This document shows, one piece after another, positions 26,117 to 34,142 of a stretch of 41,062 bases of DNA. Source of the stretch: an uncultured Bacteroides sp. (lineage in GTDB: Bacteria > Bacteroidota > Bacteroidia > Bacteroidales > Bacteroidaceae); the NCBI GenBank assembly GCA_900556625.1, contig USPQ01000020.1:1-41062 (forward strand). The letters run 5' to 3'. A model generated the notes under the pieces. It worked only from the letters and a program-made list of their open reading frames with translations. It was not told the origin of the DNA and ran no database searches. Position numbers and translations under genes: made by a program. Position 1 is the first letter of the stretch. Every line of letters starts with the position of its first letter.

Positions 26117-28246
26117 TTTTAATTCTTTTATCAGATTTCCCGCTTTCCCGTATTTCTCGATAATAAAGAGCATATAACGCACATCCACACCGATACATCG
26201 TTGTAAATCGGGTTCAAATACAATATCACTGCTCATGGCTTCCCAATTGCCGTCAAACGCCAGACCGAGCAACTCTCCCTTACCGTTGAACATGGCACTG
26301 CCGGAGTTTCCTCCTGTTATATCATTGTTGGAGATAAAGCAGACATTCATATCTCCCTGTTCGTTGGCATACCTGCCGAAGTCGCGGGAAGATAATAAAG
26401 ACAAGAGTTCCGGCTGCACGGCAAAGTCAATGTCTCCGGCATGCTCTTTTACCTTCTCAAAGATACCTTTCACTGTTGTATAATAGCCGTAAGTAGCCCC
26501 GTCGAAAGGAGAATAACCACTGACCGTCCCGAAACTAAGCCGCATGGTCGAATTGGCGTCGGGATAGAAATTACGGTCGGCATACATACGGCGCATGGCA
26601 TCATTGAATAAGCGCTCTCCCTGTTCGATCTGCTCGGAAGCTTCGGAAATACCCTGGTTCATCTCATAATATTTCACAATCAGGTCAAGACTCAAAGATA
26701 CGGCAGGGTCTTCAATCAGATTATACGTCGTATCCCGTTCCAGGAAGCGTTTCAAACCTTTAGGCGAGGTTATATTGGATGTTGCATACAAGGAGTCTAC
26801 ATAGGCTTGGATATTCCCGTTATAGAGCGTGTCGATCTTATCGTACATAGCGGGAAGATACTTCTTGTCCACTTTCGTTTGATACTCTTTCAGCATGGCG
26901 GCAAAGACTTCCTTGTCAATGGCAGTATCCAGGTTGTCATACTTTTCCAACAGCTTCTTCATACGGCTTACCACTTGCTTTTCTTCCGCCTCAAAGTCGA
27001 AGTTCAGAATTTCAAGCGCAAGCTGAACCAATTCAGGACCATTGATAAATGCTTCACCGAAATAAGCCAAGGCACGGTTTATCTCACGACGATTGCCATA
27101 ATTCAGCTCCAGGGAAGAGAATAAACGAATAAGTTTCTCCCTTTCTTCGGGATGCGCCTGAATCCATTCGCGCAGTGCAGCCTCAGCAGCACGTTTCTTT
27201 TCCAGCACTTTCAGGTGTTGGATCGCTTTATTGGTTCCGATACTATTCTTCCAGTAATTAGAGCTTTCATCGTACTTTGAGGCATACTTGATACGGATGT
27301 CCGGACGACGGTCCATTTCCCGCTTCCAGATAGCCTGTTTCACTCCACGCACGTCAATCATAGCCTGATTGATGCCGTTCATCATCTCCTCGATACCATA
27401 CGAAGAGAGATAACGCTCCGTACTCCCCGGATAACCGAGCGTCATACAGAAAGAGCCTTCCTTATATCCTTCCAAAGAGACAGGAGCTACATATTCGGGA
27501 TGATAGGGCACATTGTCCGGAGAATAATCCGCCGGACCGTTCTGAGTGTTCGCATAGATACGGAATACGCTGAAATCGCCCGTATGACGCGGCCACATCC
27601 AGTTGTCCGTATCCCACCCGAACTTACCGACAGAGGAAGGGGGAGCAAATACCAGACGGACATCATTATAATCACGGTAAACAGACAGCCAGAACTCATT
27701 TCCCGCATAGTAGGCGTCAACAATACCCGTCAACGTGGAGTCCTTTTCCGATACTTCCATCCCGATTACATTCATCACAGAATCGACTGCCACCCGCCGC
27801 TCGGATTCCGTCTTGGCGTGTTTGGCGGCAGACAATACCCGCTTGGTCACATTTTCCGTACGAAGCAGGAAACGGACATATAACTCGGGATTCGGCAGTT
27901 CTTCTTCGAGGCTACGGGCCACAAAACCGTCTTTCAGATAATCATGTTCTACCGAAGAATGTTGCTGGATACTACTGAAACCGCAATGATGATTGGTGAA
28001 CACCAACCCGTCTTCCGATACGACTACTCCCGAACAAAAGCCGCCGAAACTGACAACGGCATCCGCCAAACACGGCTTCTTCGGATTATATAATTTATTT
28101 ACAGGCATCTGCAAACCAAGTTCTCTCATTACCCGGTCTGTTTGCTTATTCTTCTTAAGATTTCCCAATAGCCACATTCCCTCATCGGCAAAAGCATTCG
28201 ACAAGCAAAGAGCAAGGACAATAACTGCGGTCAGTCTGAATTTCAT
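26108..28246 (-). CDS. S46 serine dipeptidyl-peptidase, DPP7-type
   Basis: This exported peptidase of 712 residues would release dipeptides from peptide N-termini in the periplasm. A signal peptide (VIVLALCLSNAFA) is followed by the split chymotrypsin-like fold of S46. The catalytic His87 is in FTNHHCGF, the Asp in RHTGDFSVFRIY (about 225), and Ser648 in ITGGNSGSAMF. The length (712) and Ser648 numbering equal those I recall for Porphyromonas DPP7. The S1-pocket residue in LAFDGNWEA is Gly, as in DPP7 (hydrophobic P1 preference), rather than Arg as in DPP11 (acidic P1). A helical domain is inserted at about 280-560. It is the last gene of the ruvB-flippase-DUF389 run, and its stop codon lies inside a palindromic repeat. 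S46 enzymes let Bacteroidetes live on peptides, so it may complement the S9 peptidases near 35-41 kb. Confidence 0.93.
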   Translation of the reverse strand: MKFRLTAVIVLALCLSNAFADEGMWLLGNLKKNKQTDRVMRELGLQMPVNKLYNPKKPCLADAVVSFGGFCSGVVVSEDGLVFTNHHCGFSSIQQHSSVEHDYLKDGFVARSLEEELPNPELYVRFLLRTENVTKRVLSAAKHAKTESERRVAVDSVMNVIGMEVSEKDSTLTGIVDAYYAGNEFWLSVYRDYNDVRLVFAPPSSVGKFGWDTDNWMWPRHTGDFSVFRIYANTQNGPADYSPDNVPYHPEYVAPVSLEGYKEGSFCMTLGYPGSTERYLSSYGIEEMMNGINQAMIDVRGVKQAIWKREMDRRPDIRIKYASKYDESSNYWKNSIGTNKAIQHLKVLEKKRAAEAALREWIQAHPEEREKLIRLFSSLELNYGNRREINRALAYFGEAFINGPELVQLALEILNFDFEAEEKQVVSRMKKLLEKYDNLDTAIDKEVFAAMLKEYQTKVDKKYLPAMYDKIDTLYNGNIQAYVDSLYATSNITSPKGLKRFLERDTTYNLIEDPAVSLSLDLIVKYYEMNQGISEASEQIEQGERLFNDAMRRMYADRNFYPDANSTMRLSFGTVSGYSPFDGATYGYYTTVKGIFEKVKEHAGDIDFAVQPELLSLLSSRDFGRYANEQGDMNVCFISNNDITGGNSGSAMFNGKGELLGLAFDGNWEAMSSDIVFEPDLQRCIGVDVRYMLFIIEKYGKAGNLIKELKIR

Positions 28247-28265
28247 GCTATTATTTTTAGATTCT

Positions 28266-29621
28266 TTATTCGGTAATCAACCTCAACTTTTTCGCCCCTA
28301 CCCGGGCTTTCAGCCACTCGCTGATTTTCTCTTTCTCCGTATTCGTCGGATGTTTGGCAAACTTCATGACAGCCAGCGTCACCGTATCCGTTTTCATCGA
28401 ATCTACCCGTACTTCGAGCGAGTGAGCAATGGAAAGCGTAGTGATAGAAGGATAAAGCACCTTCAGTTCCGGCACCAGTGTACGACTCATTTCATCATAC
28501 GATTTATATTGTTGGAGAGTTGTCTCCAGTTGAGTTATTTTGACTTTCTGTTCCTGAAGCCGTTGTTCGCTGTTCTTGTAGAAGTCTTCCATTACCATGG
28601 CACGGATAGAAGACACATCCACCGCTTCGTTGTTCATACCCTGCAATACTATCAGCTTGGTATCTTCAAGTTTATACTCTTTCAGTTTACTGCGGGCTAT
28701 GGAGATCGAAGCGTCCGGCACTTCCGAGCCGATCAGGACAACACGGACTTCCTTATGTTCATAGCTGACCTTTTTATCAAGCACTTGCGTATTCTCGAAT
28801 CCCAACTGTTCGTTGATAAACCGGTTGGCCGCCGCTTCATAGAAAGTACTTTTGATAATGCCGAATGTCAGATAAACAGCCGGGCACATCGTCAGAATCA
28901 CAATCAGGATGATATATTTACGCACCGTCTTTTCACGGTTTTTATCAACGAACTCTTTCCGCTGGAAATGCATCACACGCACACCGATAAAAGTTGCGAG
29001 GCTAATGAATACGGAATTTATGAAGTAGAGGTAAAAGGCTCCCAGAAAATAGATCAGATTACCGGAAGCCAGCCCGTAACCTGCCGTACAAAGCGGCGGC
29101 ATCAATGCCGTAGCGATAGCGACACCCGGAATCACGTTCCCTTTTTCTTTCGTAGAAAGAGCCACCACACCTGCCAGACCACCGAAAAGTGCGATGAATA
29201 CGTCATAAATTGTCGGCGATGTGCGGGCCAGCAACTCTGACTGCGAACCGGCAATAGGCGCCAGAAGGAAGAAGATTGTCGCCGTCGTCACACTGAAAGC
29301 GGTCGTAATAAGAAAACTCTTTAAAGAACGTTTCATCAGTTCGAAGTCGTTCAAGCCGACAGAAAGCCCTACTCCCATGATAGGCCCCATCAACGGAGAA
29401 ATCAACATGGCACCGATGATCACGGCGGTAGAGTTCACATTCAAGCCAAGTGACGCCATGAAAATGGCAAAGATAAGAATCCACAGGTTCGCCCCCTTGA
29501 ACTCCACACCTTTACGGATAGAATCGACTGTTGCCAGTTCATTATCCTTATCCTTTCTCAAATCCAGATATTCGCCTAAAAAGGACTTTATGGCGAATTT
29601 ATTACGTTCATCTGTCTTCAT
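28266..29621 (-). CDS. DUF389 multi-pass membrane protein
   Basis: This 451-residue protein has a short N-terminal cytoplasmic segment, then five to six membrane helices with the DUF389 signature (LGLNVNSTAVIIGAMLISPL and GVAIATALMPPLCTAGYGL), and a long C-terminal non-membrane region with a coiled-coil-like stretch (about 345-390). DUF389 proteins are widespread and of unknown function. The glycine/proline-rich helices suggest a channel or transporter-like role, but nothing can be assigned. The gene is 3 bp downstream of the flippase gene and 19 bp upstream of the S46 gene, so it is probably in one transcript with both. Confidence 0.88.
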   Translation of the reverse strand: MKTDERNKFAIKSFLGEYLDLRKDKDNELATVDSIRKGVEFKGANLWILIFAIFMASLGLNVNSTAVIIGAMLISPLMGPIMGVGLSVGLNDFELMKRSLKSFLITTAFSVTTATIFFLLAPIAGSQSELLARTSPTIYDVFIALFGGLAGVVALSTKEKGNVIPGVAIATALMPPLCTAGYGLASGNLIYFLGAFYLYFINSVFISLATFIGVRVMHFQRKEFVDKNREKTVRKYIILIVILTMCPAVYLTFGIIKSTFYEAAANRFINEQLGFENTQVLDKKVSYEHKEVRVVLIGSEVPDASISIARSKLKEYKLEDTKLIVLQGMNNEAVDVSSIRAMVMEDFYKNSEQRLQEQKVKITQLETTLQQYKSYDEMSRTLVPELKVLYPSITTLSIAHSLEVRVDSMKTDTVTLAVMKFAKHPTNTEKEKISEWLKARVGAKKLRLITE

Positions 29622-29624
29622 AAG

Positions 29625-31121
29625 TTATTTCTTCTTTATAAATCGATTAATAACAGGTAGCTGACTTAACGGCAAATCTTTCTTGACGATGTATGCTACA
29701 AACAACAATAAAAGCACAGTACGGAAAGCCAGACGGAGCACAAGATCAGAAATCGGCACTTGTTCGCCAATCACATACAGTACCGCAGCAAGCAGGATAT
29801 AAAGTCCCAGACTTTTCAAGTCATACTGAATCGGATACTTCTTCTGTCCCATCCAATAGGACAACAGCATAATCACCCCATATCCGGCAACAGAAGCCCA
29901 CGCAGAAGCAATATAACCATACACAGGCACAAACACAATGTTCATCACCACAATAATGGCACATCCTATCAGTGAGAAATAAGCCCCCCAACGTGTTTCA
30001 TCCGTCAGTTTATACCAAAAGGAAAGATTGAAATAGATTCCCTTACATATTTCTGCAAGCATCACAACAGCCACTACTCCCAGCCCTTCCCAATATCCTC
30101 TTGCCACCAGATAGCGCAACAAATCCAAATAGAACATCACGGCAAGGAAAGCCAACAATGAGAAGATGAGGAAATATTTCATTGCAGCCGCATACATTTT
30201 ACGATTGTCCCCTTCTCTGTCTTTTCCAAAAACAAAGGGTTCGTATGCATAACGGAAAGCCTGCGTAAACATAGCCATTACCATAGCAATCTTACTGGTA
30301 GCCGCATAAATGCCCAACTGGACCAGTCCTTCCTGACGATCCTCGAAAAGAAACGGATAAATCATCTTATCCACCGTCTGATTCAGAATACCGACCAGCC
30401 CCAGAATCAACACCGGGAAAGAATATACTACCATTCGTTTTAGCAGTGCCTTGTCCAACTTATAAGCAAAGCCTCTCAATTCAGGAATAAAGAAGAACAT
30501 CTGCACTGCCGAAATAATCAGATTACTGATGAAAATATAACCTACCAGATAATCCGGATCATAAAACCAGGAAACCGTTGCCGGAAAATGAACATTCAGC
30601 CACGGACAGAGCAACAGAAAGAACAGATTCAAGCCGATTCCACCGATAATGGAAAGCAATTTAATAGCCGCAAACTTAATCGGTCTTTTCTTATAACGTA
30701 AGTAGGCGAAAGGAATGCACTGGAAAGAATCCAAAGCCACCACCATAGCCATCATCGCTATAAACTCGGGATGATTGCCATAATCCAGCAGATTGGCGAT
30801 CGGTTGCAGGAACAGTAGACAGAGAAGGACGAAAATCAAGGATACCCCGCCTACTGAAAGCAAAGAGTTTGCATACACTTTCATCGGATCTTCCCCTGAT
30901 TTATTGGCAAAGCGGAAGAAACCCGTTTCCATACCGAACGTGAGCAGTACGAGCATCAAAGCTGTAAATGCATAGACATTTGATACTACTCCATAGCCTC
31001 CGGAAGAAGCCGGTAAAACTGCTGTGTACAACGGTACCAGCATATAATTGAGGAATCGACCGACAATACTACTCAATCCATAAATCGCAGTATCTTTTGC
31101 TAATGATTTCAGTCCAGCCAT
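29625..31121 (-). CDS. MOP-superfamily polysaccharide flippase (Wzx-like)
   Basis: This 498-residue inner-membrane protein has about 12-14 predicted helices. It begins LAKDTAIYGLSSIVGRFLNYMLVPLYT, the usual N-terminus of polysaccharide-biosynthesis/Wzx flippases, and contains GMETGFFRFA and the PFVFGK region typical of the Bacteroidetes branch. It would flip a lipid-linked glycan or related amphiphile across the inner membrane. No glycosyltransferases are adjacent, so its cargo is unknown. It precedes DUF389 by 3 bp. Upstream it is separated from ruvB by the DUF559 inverted-repeat element. Without that element the spacer to ruvB would be only about 56 bp. Confidence 0.9.
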   Translation of the reverse strand: MAGLKSLAKDTAIYGLSSIVGRFLNYMLVPLYTAVLPASSGGYGVVSNVYAFTALMLVLLTFGMETGFFRFANKSGEDPMKVYANSLLSVGGVSLIFVLLCLLFLQPIANLLDYGNHPEFIAMMAMVVALDSFQCIPFAYLRYKKRPIKFAAIKLLSIIGGIGLNLFFLLLCPWLNVHFPATVSWFYDPDYLVGYIFISNLIISAVQMFFFIPELRGFAYKLDKALLKRMVVYSFPVLILGLVGILNQTVDKMIYPFLFEDRQEGLVQLGIYAATSKIAMVMAMFTQAFRYAYEPFVFGKDREGDNRKMYAAAMKYFLIFSLLAFLAVMFYLDLLRYLVARGYWEGLGVVAVVMLAEICKGIYFNLSFWYKLTDETRWGAYFSLIGCAIIVVMNIVFVPVYGYIASAWASVAGYGVIMLLSYWMGQKKYPIQYDLKSLGLYILLAAVLYVIGEQVPISDLVLRLAFRTVLLLLFVAYIVKKDLPLSQLPVINRFIKKK

Positions 31122-31159
31122 GTTCTATTTTATCAGATTAATGATATCACCCAAATTGA

Positions 31160-31600
31160 TTAAAAGTCGGTAGTATCTCCATTCTCCTCCTTCGGGAAGG
31201 AGGAGTACCCGTAGGGGGAGGTGGTAGGATTTTCTCTCCTTTTTTTCACAACCTCCCGAATCTCCTCCACAATCCGCGTAGGATTCTCAAATACGACTCT
31301 ATTCTCAAAACGTATTACCCAAATATTTTTCTCATTGACGAGAAAACGTGCACGATTATCAGCATAATCCATAGCTTCCGTAGTAGAATGTACTTCACCG
31401 TCCAACTCTATCCCCAGCCGGAATTGCGGGCAATAAAAGTCTAAAATATAAGGACCGACACTATGCTGCCGACGAAACTTAAGTCCATCTATTTGCTGCC
31501 CTTTGATTAACTTCCAGAGAGTGGCTTCGGCAGAAGTACTCATATTTCTTAAATCTTTTCGAACGGATTTTAGTTCGGGCTTATTCATTATATCGTGCAT
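31160..31600 (-). CDS. DUF559 / Vsr-like PD-(D/E)XK nuclease-fold protein
   Basis: This small protein, about 146 residues from the ATG at 31600, has the DUF559 signature: helical N-terminus with RNMSTSAEATLWKLI, GLKFRRQHSVGPYILDFYCP (Asp54) and RLGIELDGEVH (Glu65, Asp67), then DNRARFLVNEKNIWVIRFEN. These are the acidic residues of a Vsr/very-short-patch-like endonuclease core. The frame is open further upstream to a GTG at 31630 inside the right repeat; an ATG at 31588 is another option. Residues from about 125 on (PTTSPYGYSSFPKEENG and beyond) are encoded by the left inverted repeat, which also supplies the stop. DUF559 genes are common singletons in Bacteroidetes with no settled function. 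Its being the sole gene between perfect repeats suggests it helps the element spread. Confidence 0.85.
   Translation of the reverse strand: MHDIMNKPELKSVRKDLRNMSTSAEATLWKLIKGQQIDGLKFRRQHSVGPYILDFYCPQFRLGIELDGEVHSTTEAMDYADNRARFLVNEKNIWVIRFENRVVFENPTRIVEEIREVVKKRRENPTTSPYGYSSFPKEENGDTTDF
31162..31228 (+). repeat. Left 67-bp inverted repeat of the DUF559 element
   Basis: It is identical in inverted orientation to 31623-31689. It contains a perfect 9-bp hairpin, CTCCTCCTT-CGGG-AAGGAGGAG (31184-31205), and the 3' end of the DUF559 reading frame. Confidence 0.95.
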
Positions 31601-31622
31601 AGATAATTGTTTTATGTATTCA

Positions 31623-31689
31623 CCTACCACCTCCCCCTACGGGTACTCCTCCTTCCCGAAGGAGGAGAATGGAGATACTACCGACTTTT
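31623..31689 (-). repeat. Right 67-bp inverted repeat of the DUF559 element
   Basis: It is the exact reverse complement of 31162-31228, with the same internal hairpin at 31646-31667. It lies just upstream of the DUF559 start codon, so the cassette's promoter or leader may be inside or next to it. It also ends about 40 bp after the ruvB stop and may terminate or process ruvB transcripts. Confidence 0.95.
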
Positions 31690-31727
31690 TACTTTAATCA
31701 ATTCCGGTGAAATGGTACCGCCCACTA

Positions 31728-32759
31728 TCAGTCGTTAAACAATGTTTTCTGACTGTTATAAAGGCTTCTTCCCAAATGTTTGTAGGCAAGTTCGGTCACC
31801 TCACGTCCGCGAGGAGTACGCTTCATGAATCCTTCTTTTATCAGGAAGGGTTCGTAAACTTCCTCAATCGTCCCCGCATCTTCCCCCAAAGCCGTAGCAA
31901 TGGTAGTGATTCCCACAGGACCGCCCTTAAACTTGTCTATAATCGTACAAAGTATCTTGTTGTCTATCTCATCCAGACCGTACTTGTCAATATTCAATGC
32001 CTCCAGTGCAAACTGGGCTATTTCCGTGTCAATAGAACCGGAACCCTTCACCTGTGCAAAGTCGCGCACCCGGCGGAGCAAGGCATTGGCAATACGCGGC
32101 GTCCCACGGCTGCGGGAAGCAATCTCTCCTGCCGCACGCAACGAGCAAGGCACATCCAATATGGAAGCGGAACGACGGATAATGTTACTCAAGATATCAT
32201 CATCATAGTATTCCAGATGCAGATTGATCCCGAAACGTGCACGGAGCGGTGCCGTCAGCAGACCGCTGCGTGTTGTTGCGCCAACCAGCGTGAAAGGATT
32301 CAGATCTATCTGGATGCTACGTGCCGAAGGCCCTTTATCAATCATGATATCAATGCGATAGTCTTCCATGGCAGAATAAAGATATTCTTCCACCACGGGC
32401 GACAAGCGATGAATTTCATCAATAAAGAGTACATCATTCGGTTCGAGACTGGTCAGCACACCTGCCAAATCTCCCGGTTTATCGAGCACCGGACCGGAGG
32501 TTACCTTAAAGCCGACTCCCAACTCGTTGGCAATGATATTTGAAAGCGTTGTTTTTCCCAATCCGGGAGGTCCGTGCAGCAGGACATGGTCGAGTGCTTC
32601 GCCACGCAAGCGTGCCGCCTTCACAAAGATGCGAAGGTTTTCCACCACCTTATCCTGTCCGCTAAAGTCCTCAAAACTCAACGGCCGGAGTGCATTCTCA
32701 AAATCCCGTTCCCTTGAAGTAAGCTGATGTTCGCGTATGTTAAAATCTTCCTGTTCCAT
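31728..32759 (-). CDS. ruvB: Holliday junction branch migration ATPase RuvB
   Basis: RuvB is the hexameric AAA+ motor that, with RuvA, drives branch migration of Holliday junctions. At 343 residues it is the usual length. Seen in order: N-terminal ALRPLSFEDFSGQDKVVENL, Walker A GPPGLGKTTLSN, Walker B DVLFIDEIHRL, sensor/arginine-finger region GATTRSGLLTAPLRARFGI, and the C-terminal winged helix ending with TPRGREVTELAYKHLG. It has its own -7 box upstream and is divergent from the SpmAB-like gene. ruvA and ruvC are not in the window. The element carrying the DUF559 gene follows its stop. Confidence 0.98.
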   Translation of the reverse strand: MEQEDFNIREHQLTSRERDFENALRPLSFEDFSGQDKVVENLRIFVKAARLRGEALDHVLLHGPPGLGKTTLSNIIANELGVGFKVTSGPVLDKPGDLAGVLTSLEPNDVLFIDEIHRLSPVVEEYLYSAMEDYRIDIMIDKGPSARSIQIDLNPFTLVGATTRSGLLTAPLRARFGINLHLEYYDDDILSNIIRRSASILDVPCSLRAAGEIASRSRGTPRIANALLRRVRDFAQVKGSGSIDTEIAQFALEALNIDKYGLDEIDNKILCTIIDKFKGGPVGITTIATALGEDAGTIEEVYEPFLIKEGFMKRTPRGREVTELAYKHLGRSLYNSQKTLFND

Positions 32760-32780
32760 TTATTTCTTGAAAGTAGGAGA

Positions 32781-32788
32781 CAAAGATA
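32781..32788 (-). promoter_or_regulatory. Candidate -7 box of ruvB
   Basis: The minus strand reads TATCTTTG, a full TAnnTTTG match, 22 nt before the ruvB start codon. It is the only such match on that strand in the 134-bp divergent spacer. Confidence 0.5.
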
Positions 32789-32863
32789 GAGATTTACATT
32801 CATTTTCAGTATAAGAAAGCTGAATAAAAAAGCCTGATAGCATGAAAAGCAACGATAAAATAT

Positions 32864-32871
32864 TACTTTTG
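32864..32871 (+). promoter_or_regulatory. Candidate -7 box of the SpmAB-like gene
   Basis: TACTTTTG fits TAnnTTTG and lies 22 nt before the ATG at 32894. Confidence 0.5.
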
Positions 32872-32893
32872 CATTATCTATATACAATCAACT

Positions 32894-34126
32894 ATGGTTC
32901 TAAATTACATTTGGATAGGATTCTTTGTTATTGCTTTCATCATCGCCCTCCTGAAAGTTATTTTTCTTGGAGACACAGAGATATTCACTGCTATCATGAA
33001 CTCTACATTCGACTCTTCAAAGACCGCTTTTGAAATCTCGCTAGGTCTTACAGGAGTATTGGCGCTTTGGTTGGGTATCATGAAGATTGGTGAGAACAGT
33101 GGATTGATTAATGCACTGGCCCGCTTTCTAAGTCCGGTGCTTTGCCGCTTGTTTCCGGACATTCCTAAAGGGCATCCGGTGCTAGGCTCCATCTTTATGA
33201 ATATGTCTGCCAATATGCTCGGTTTGGACAATGCCGCCACCCCGTTGGGACTGAAAGCCATGAAAGAGCTGCAGGAACTGAATCCGAAAAAAGACACTGC
33301 TTCCAATCCGATGATTATGTTTTTGGTGATTAATACCTCCGGCCTTATCATCATTCCGATCAGTATCATGGTGTATCGTGCACAAATGGGGGCTGCACAG
33401 CCTACAGATGTATTTATCCCTATTCTGCTAAGTACTTTCATTTCAACTCTAGTAGGAGTCATAGCAGTCAGCATCGCTCAAAAGATAAACTTAATCAATA
33501 AGCCTATTCTCCTTTTAATGGGCGTTATCTGCCTTTTCTTTTCCGGCTTGATTTATCTGTTCCTAAGCGTTTCACGAGAGGATATGGGTACTTATTCTAC
33601 ATTGATAGCGAATATTCTGCTGTTCAGTGTCATCATCCTGTTTATTTTGACGGGAGTCAGGAAAAAAATCAATGTATACGATTCATTTGTAGAGGGAGCT
33701 AAAGAAGGGTTTACGACGGCTGTGCGCATCATCCCTTATCTGGTTGCTTTTCTTGTAGGAATTGCAGTGTTCCGCACTTCAGGAGCAATGGATTTTCTGG
33801 TGGGAGGCATCGGTTATATAGTAGGTCTATGTGGGGTTGATACAAGCTTTGTCGGAGCCTTGCCTACTGCACTGATGAAATCACTTAGTGGCAGCGGTGC
33901 AAACGGCCTGATGATTGATACGATGAAAGAACTAGGACCGGATTCGTTTGTAGGACGTATGAGTTGTGTAGTTCGCGGAGCTTCGGACACCACATTCTAC
34001 ATTCTGGCCGTTTATTTCGGCAGTGTGGGGATCACCAAGACTCGTAATGCGGTGACTTGCGGTCTGATAGCAGACTTCTCGGGTATCATAGCCGCTATCT
34101 TAATCAGTTATTTATTTTTCTTTTAA
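32894..34126 (+). CDS. SpmA-SpmB-like fused membrane protein (nucleoside-recognition/Gate domains)
   Basis: This 410-residue inner-membrane protein has two Gate (nucleoside recognition) domains, one per half. The N-terminal half resembles SpmA (FEISLGLTGVLALWLGIMKIGENSGL, PKGHPVLGSIFMNMSANMLGLDNAATPLGL). The C-terminal half resembles SpmB (EGAKEGFTTAVRIIPYLVAFLVGIAVFR, MKSLSGSGANGLM, VRGASDTTFYILAVYFGSVG). In Bacillus these are two separate spore-maturation proteins. In this non-sporulating group the fused form must have another role, possibly small-solute transport. It is 16 bp upstream of ybeY and likely co-transcribed. Confidence 0.88.
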   Translation: MVLNYIWIGFFVIAFIIALLKVIFLGDTEIFTAIMNSTFDSSKTAFEISLGLTGVLALWLGIMKIGENSGLINALARFLSPVLCRLFPDIPKGHPVLGSIFMNMSANMLGLDNAATPLGLKAMKELQELNPKKDTASNPMIMFLVINTSGLIIIPISIMVYRAQMGAAQPTDVFIPILLSTFISTLVGVIAVSIAQKINLINKPILLLMGVICLFFSGLIYLFLSVSREDMGTYSTLIANILLFSVIILFILTGVRKKINVYDSFVEGAKEGFTTAVRIIPYLVAFLVGIAVFRTSGAMDFLVGGIGYIVGLCGVDTSFVGALPTALMKSLSGSGANGLMIDTMKELGPDSFVGRMSCVVRGASDTTFYILAVYFGSVGITKTRNAVTCGLIADFSGIIAAILISYLFFF

Positions 34127-34142
34127 ATCATAACATTCAATT

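Larger units (their letters stand above)
31144..31712 (-). mobile_element. DUF559 nuclease cassette bounded by perfect 67-bp inverted repeats
   Basis: The element consists of two inverted repeats (31162-31228 and 31623-31689, identical over 67 bp) around one nuclease-like gene. Similarity continues outward with small changes: AATTGATT at 31154-31161 faces AATCAATT at 31696-31703, and TCACC at 31147-31151 faces GGTGA at 31706-31710. The right side has 6 extra bases between the core and AATCAATT. No target-site duplication is evident. Removing the element leaves a short ruvB-flippase spacer, consistent with insertion into an operon. It encodes no recognizable transposase or integrase. That it moves or inverts is inference. 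Confidence 0.65.

Noticed and set aside
27993..29240. Plus-strand open frame of 415 codons opposite the S46 and DUF389 genes
   Set aside because: It crosses two well-supported minus-strand genes, has no recognisable domain and shows His/Arg/Phe-rich composition typical of an antisense shadow.
31503..31697. Plus-strand open frame of 64 codons across the right inverted repeat
   Set aside because: It only reproduces the DUF559 C-terminal tail because the repeat is inverted; no independent gene is evident.
31707..32543. Plus-strand open frame of 278 codons opposite ruvB
   Set aside because: Antisense of a strongly conserved gene; no domain, no promoter.
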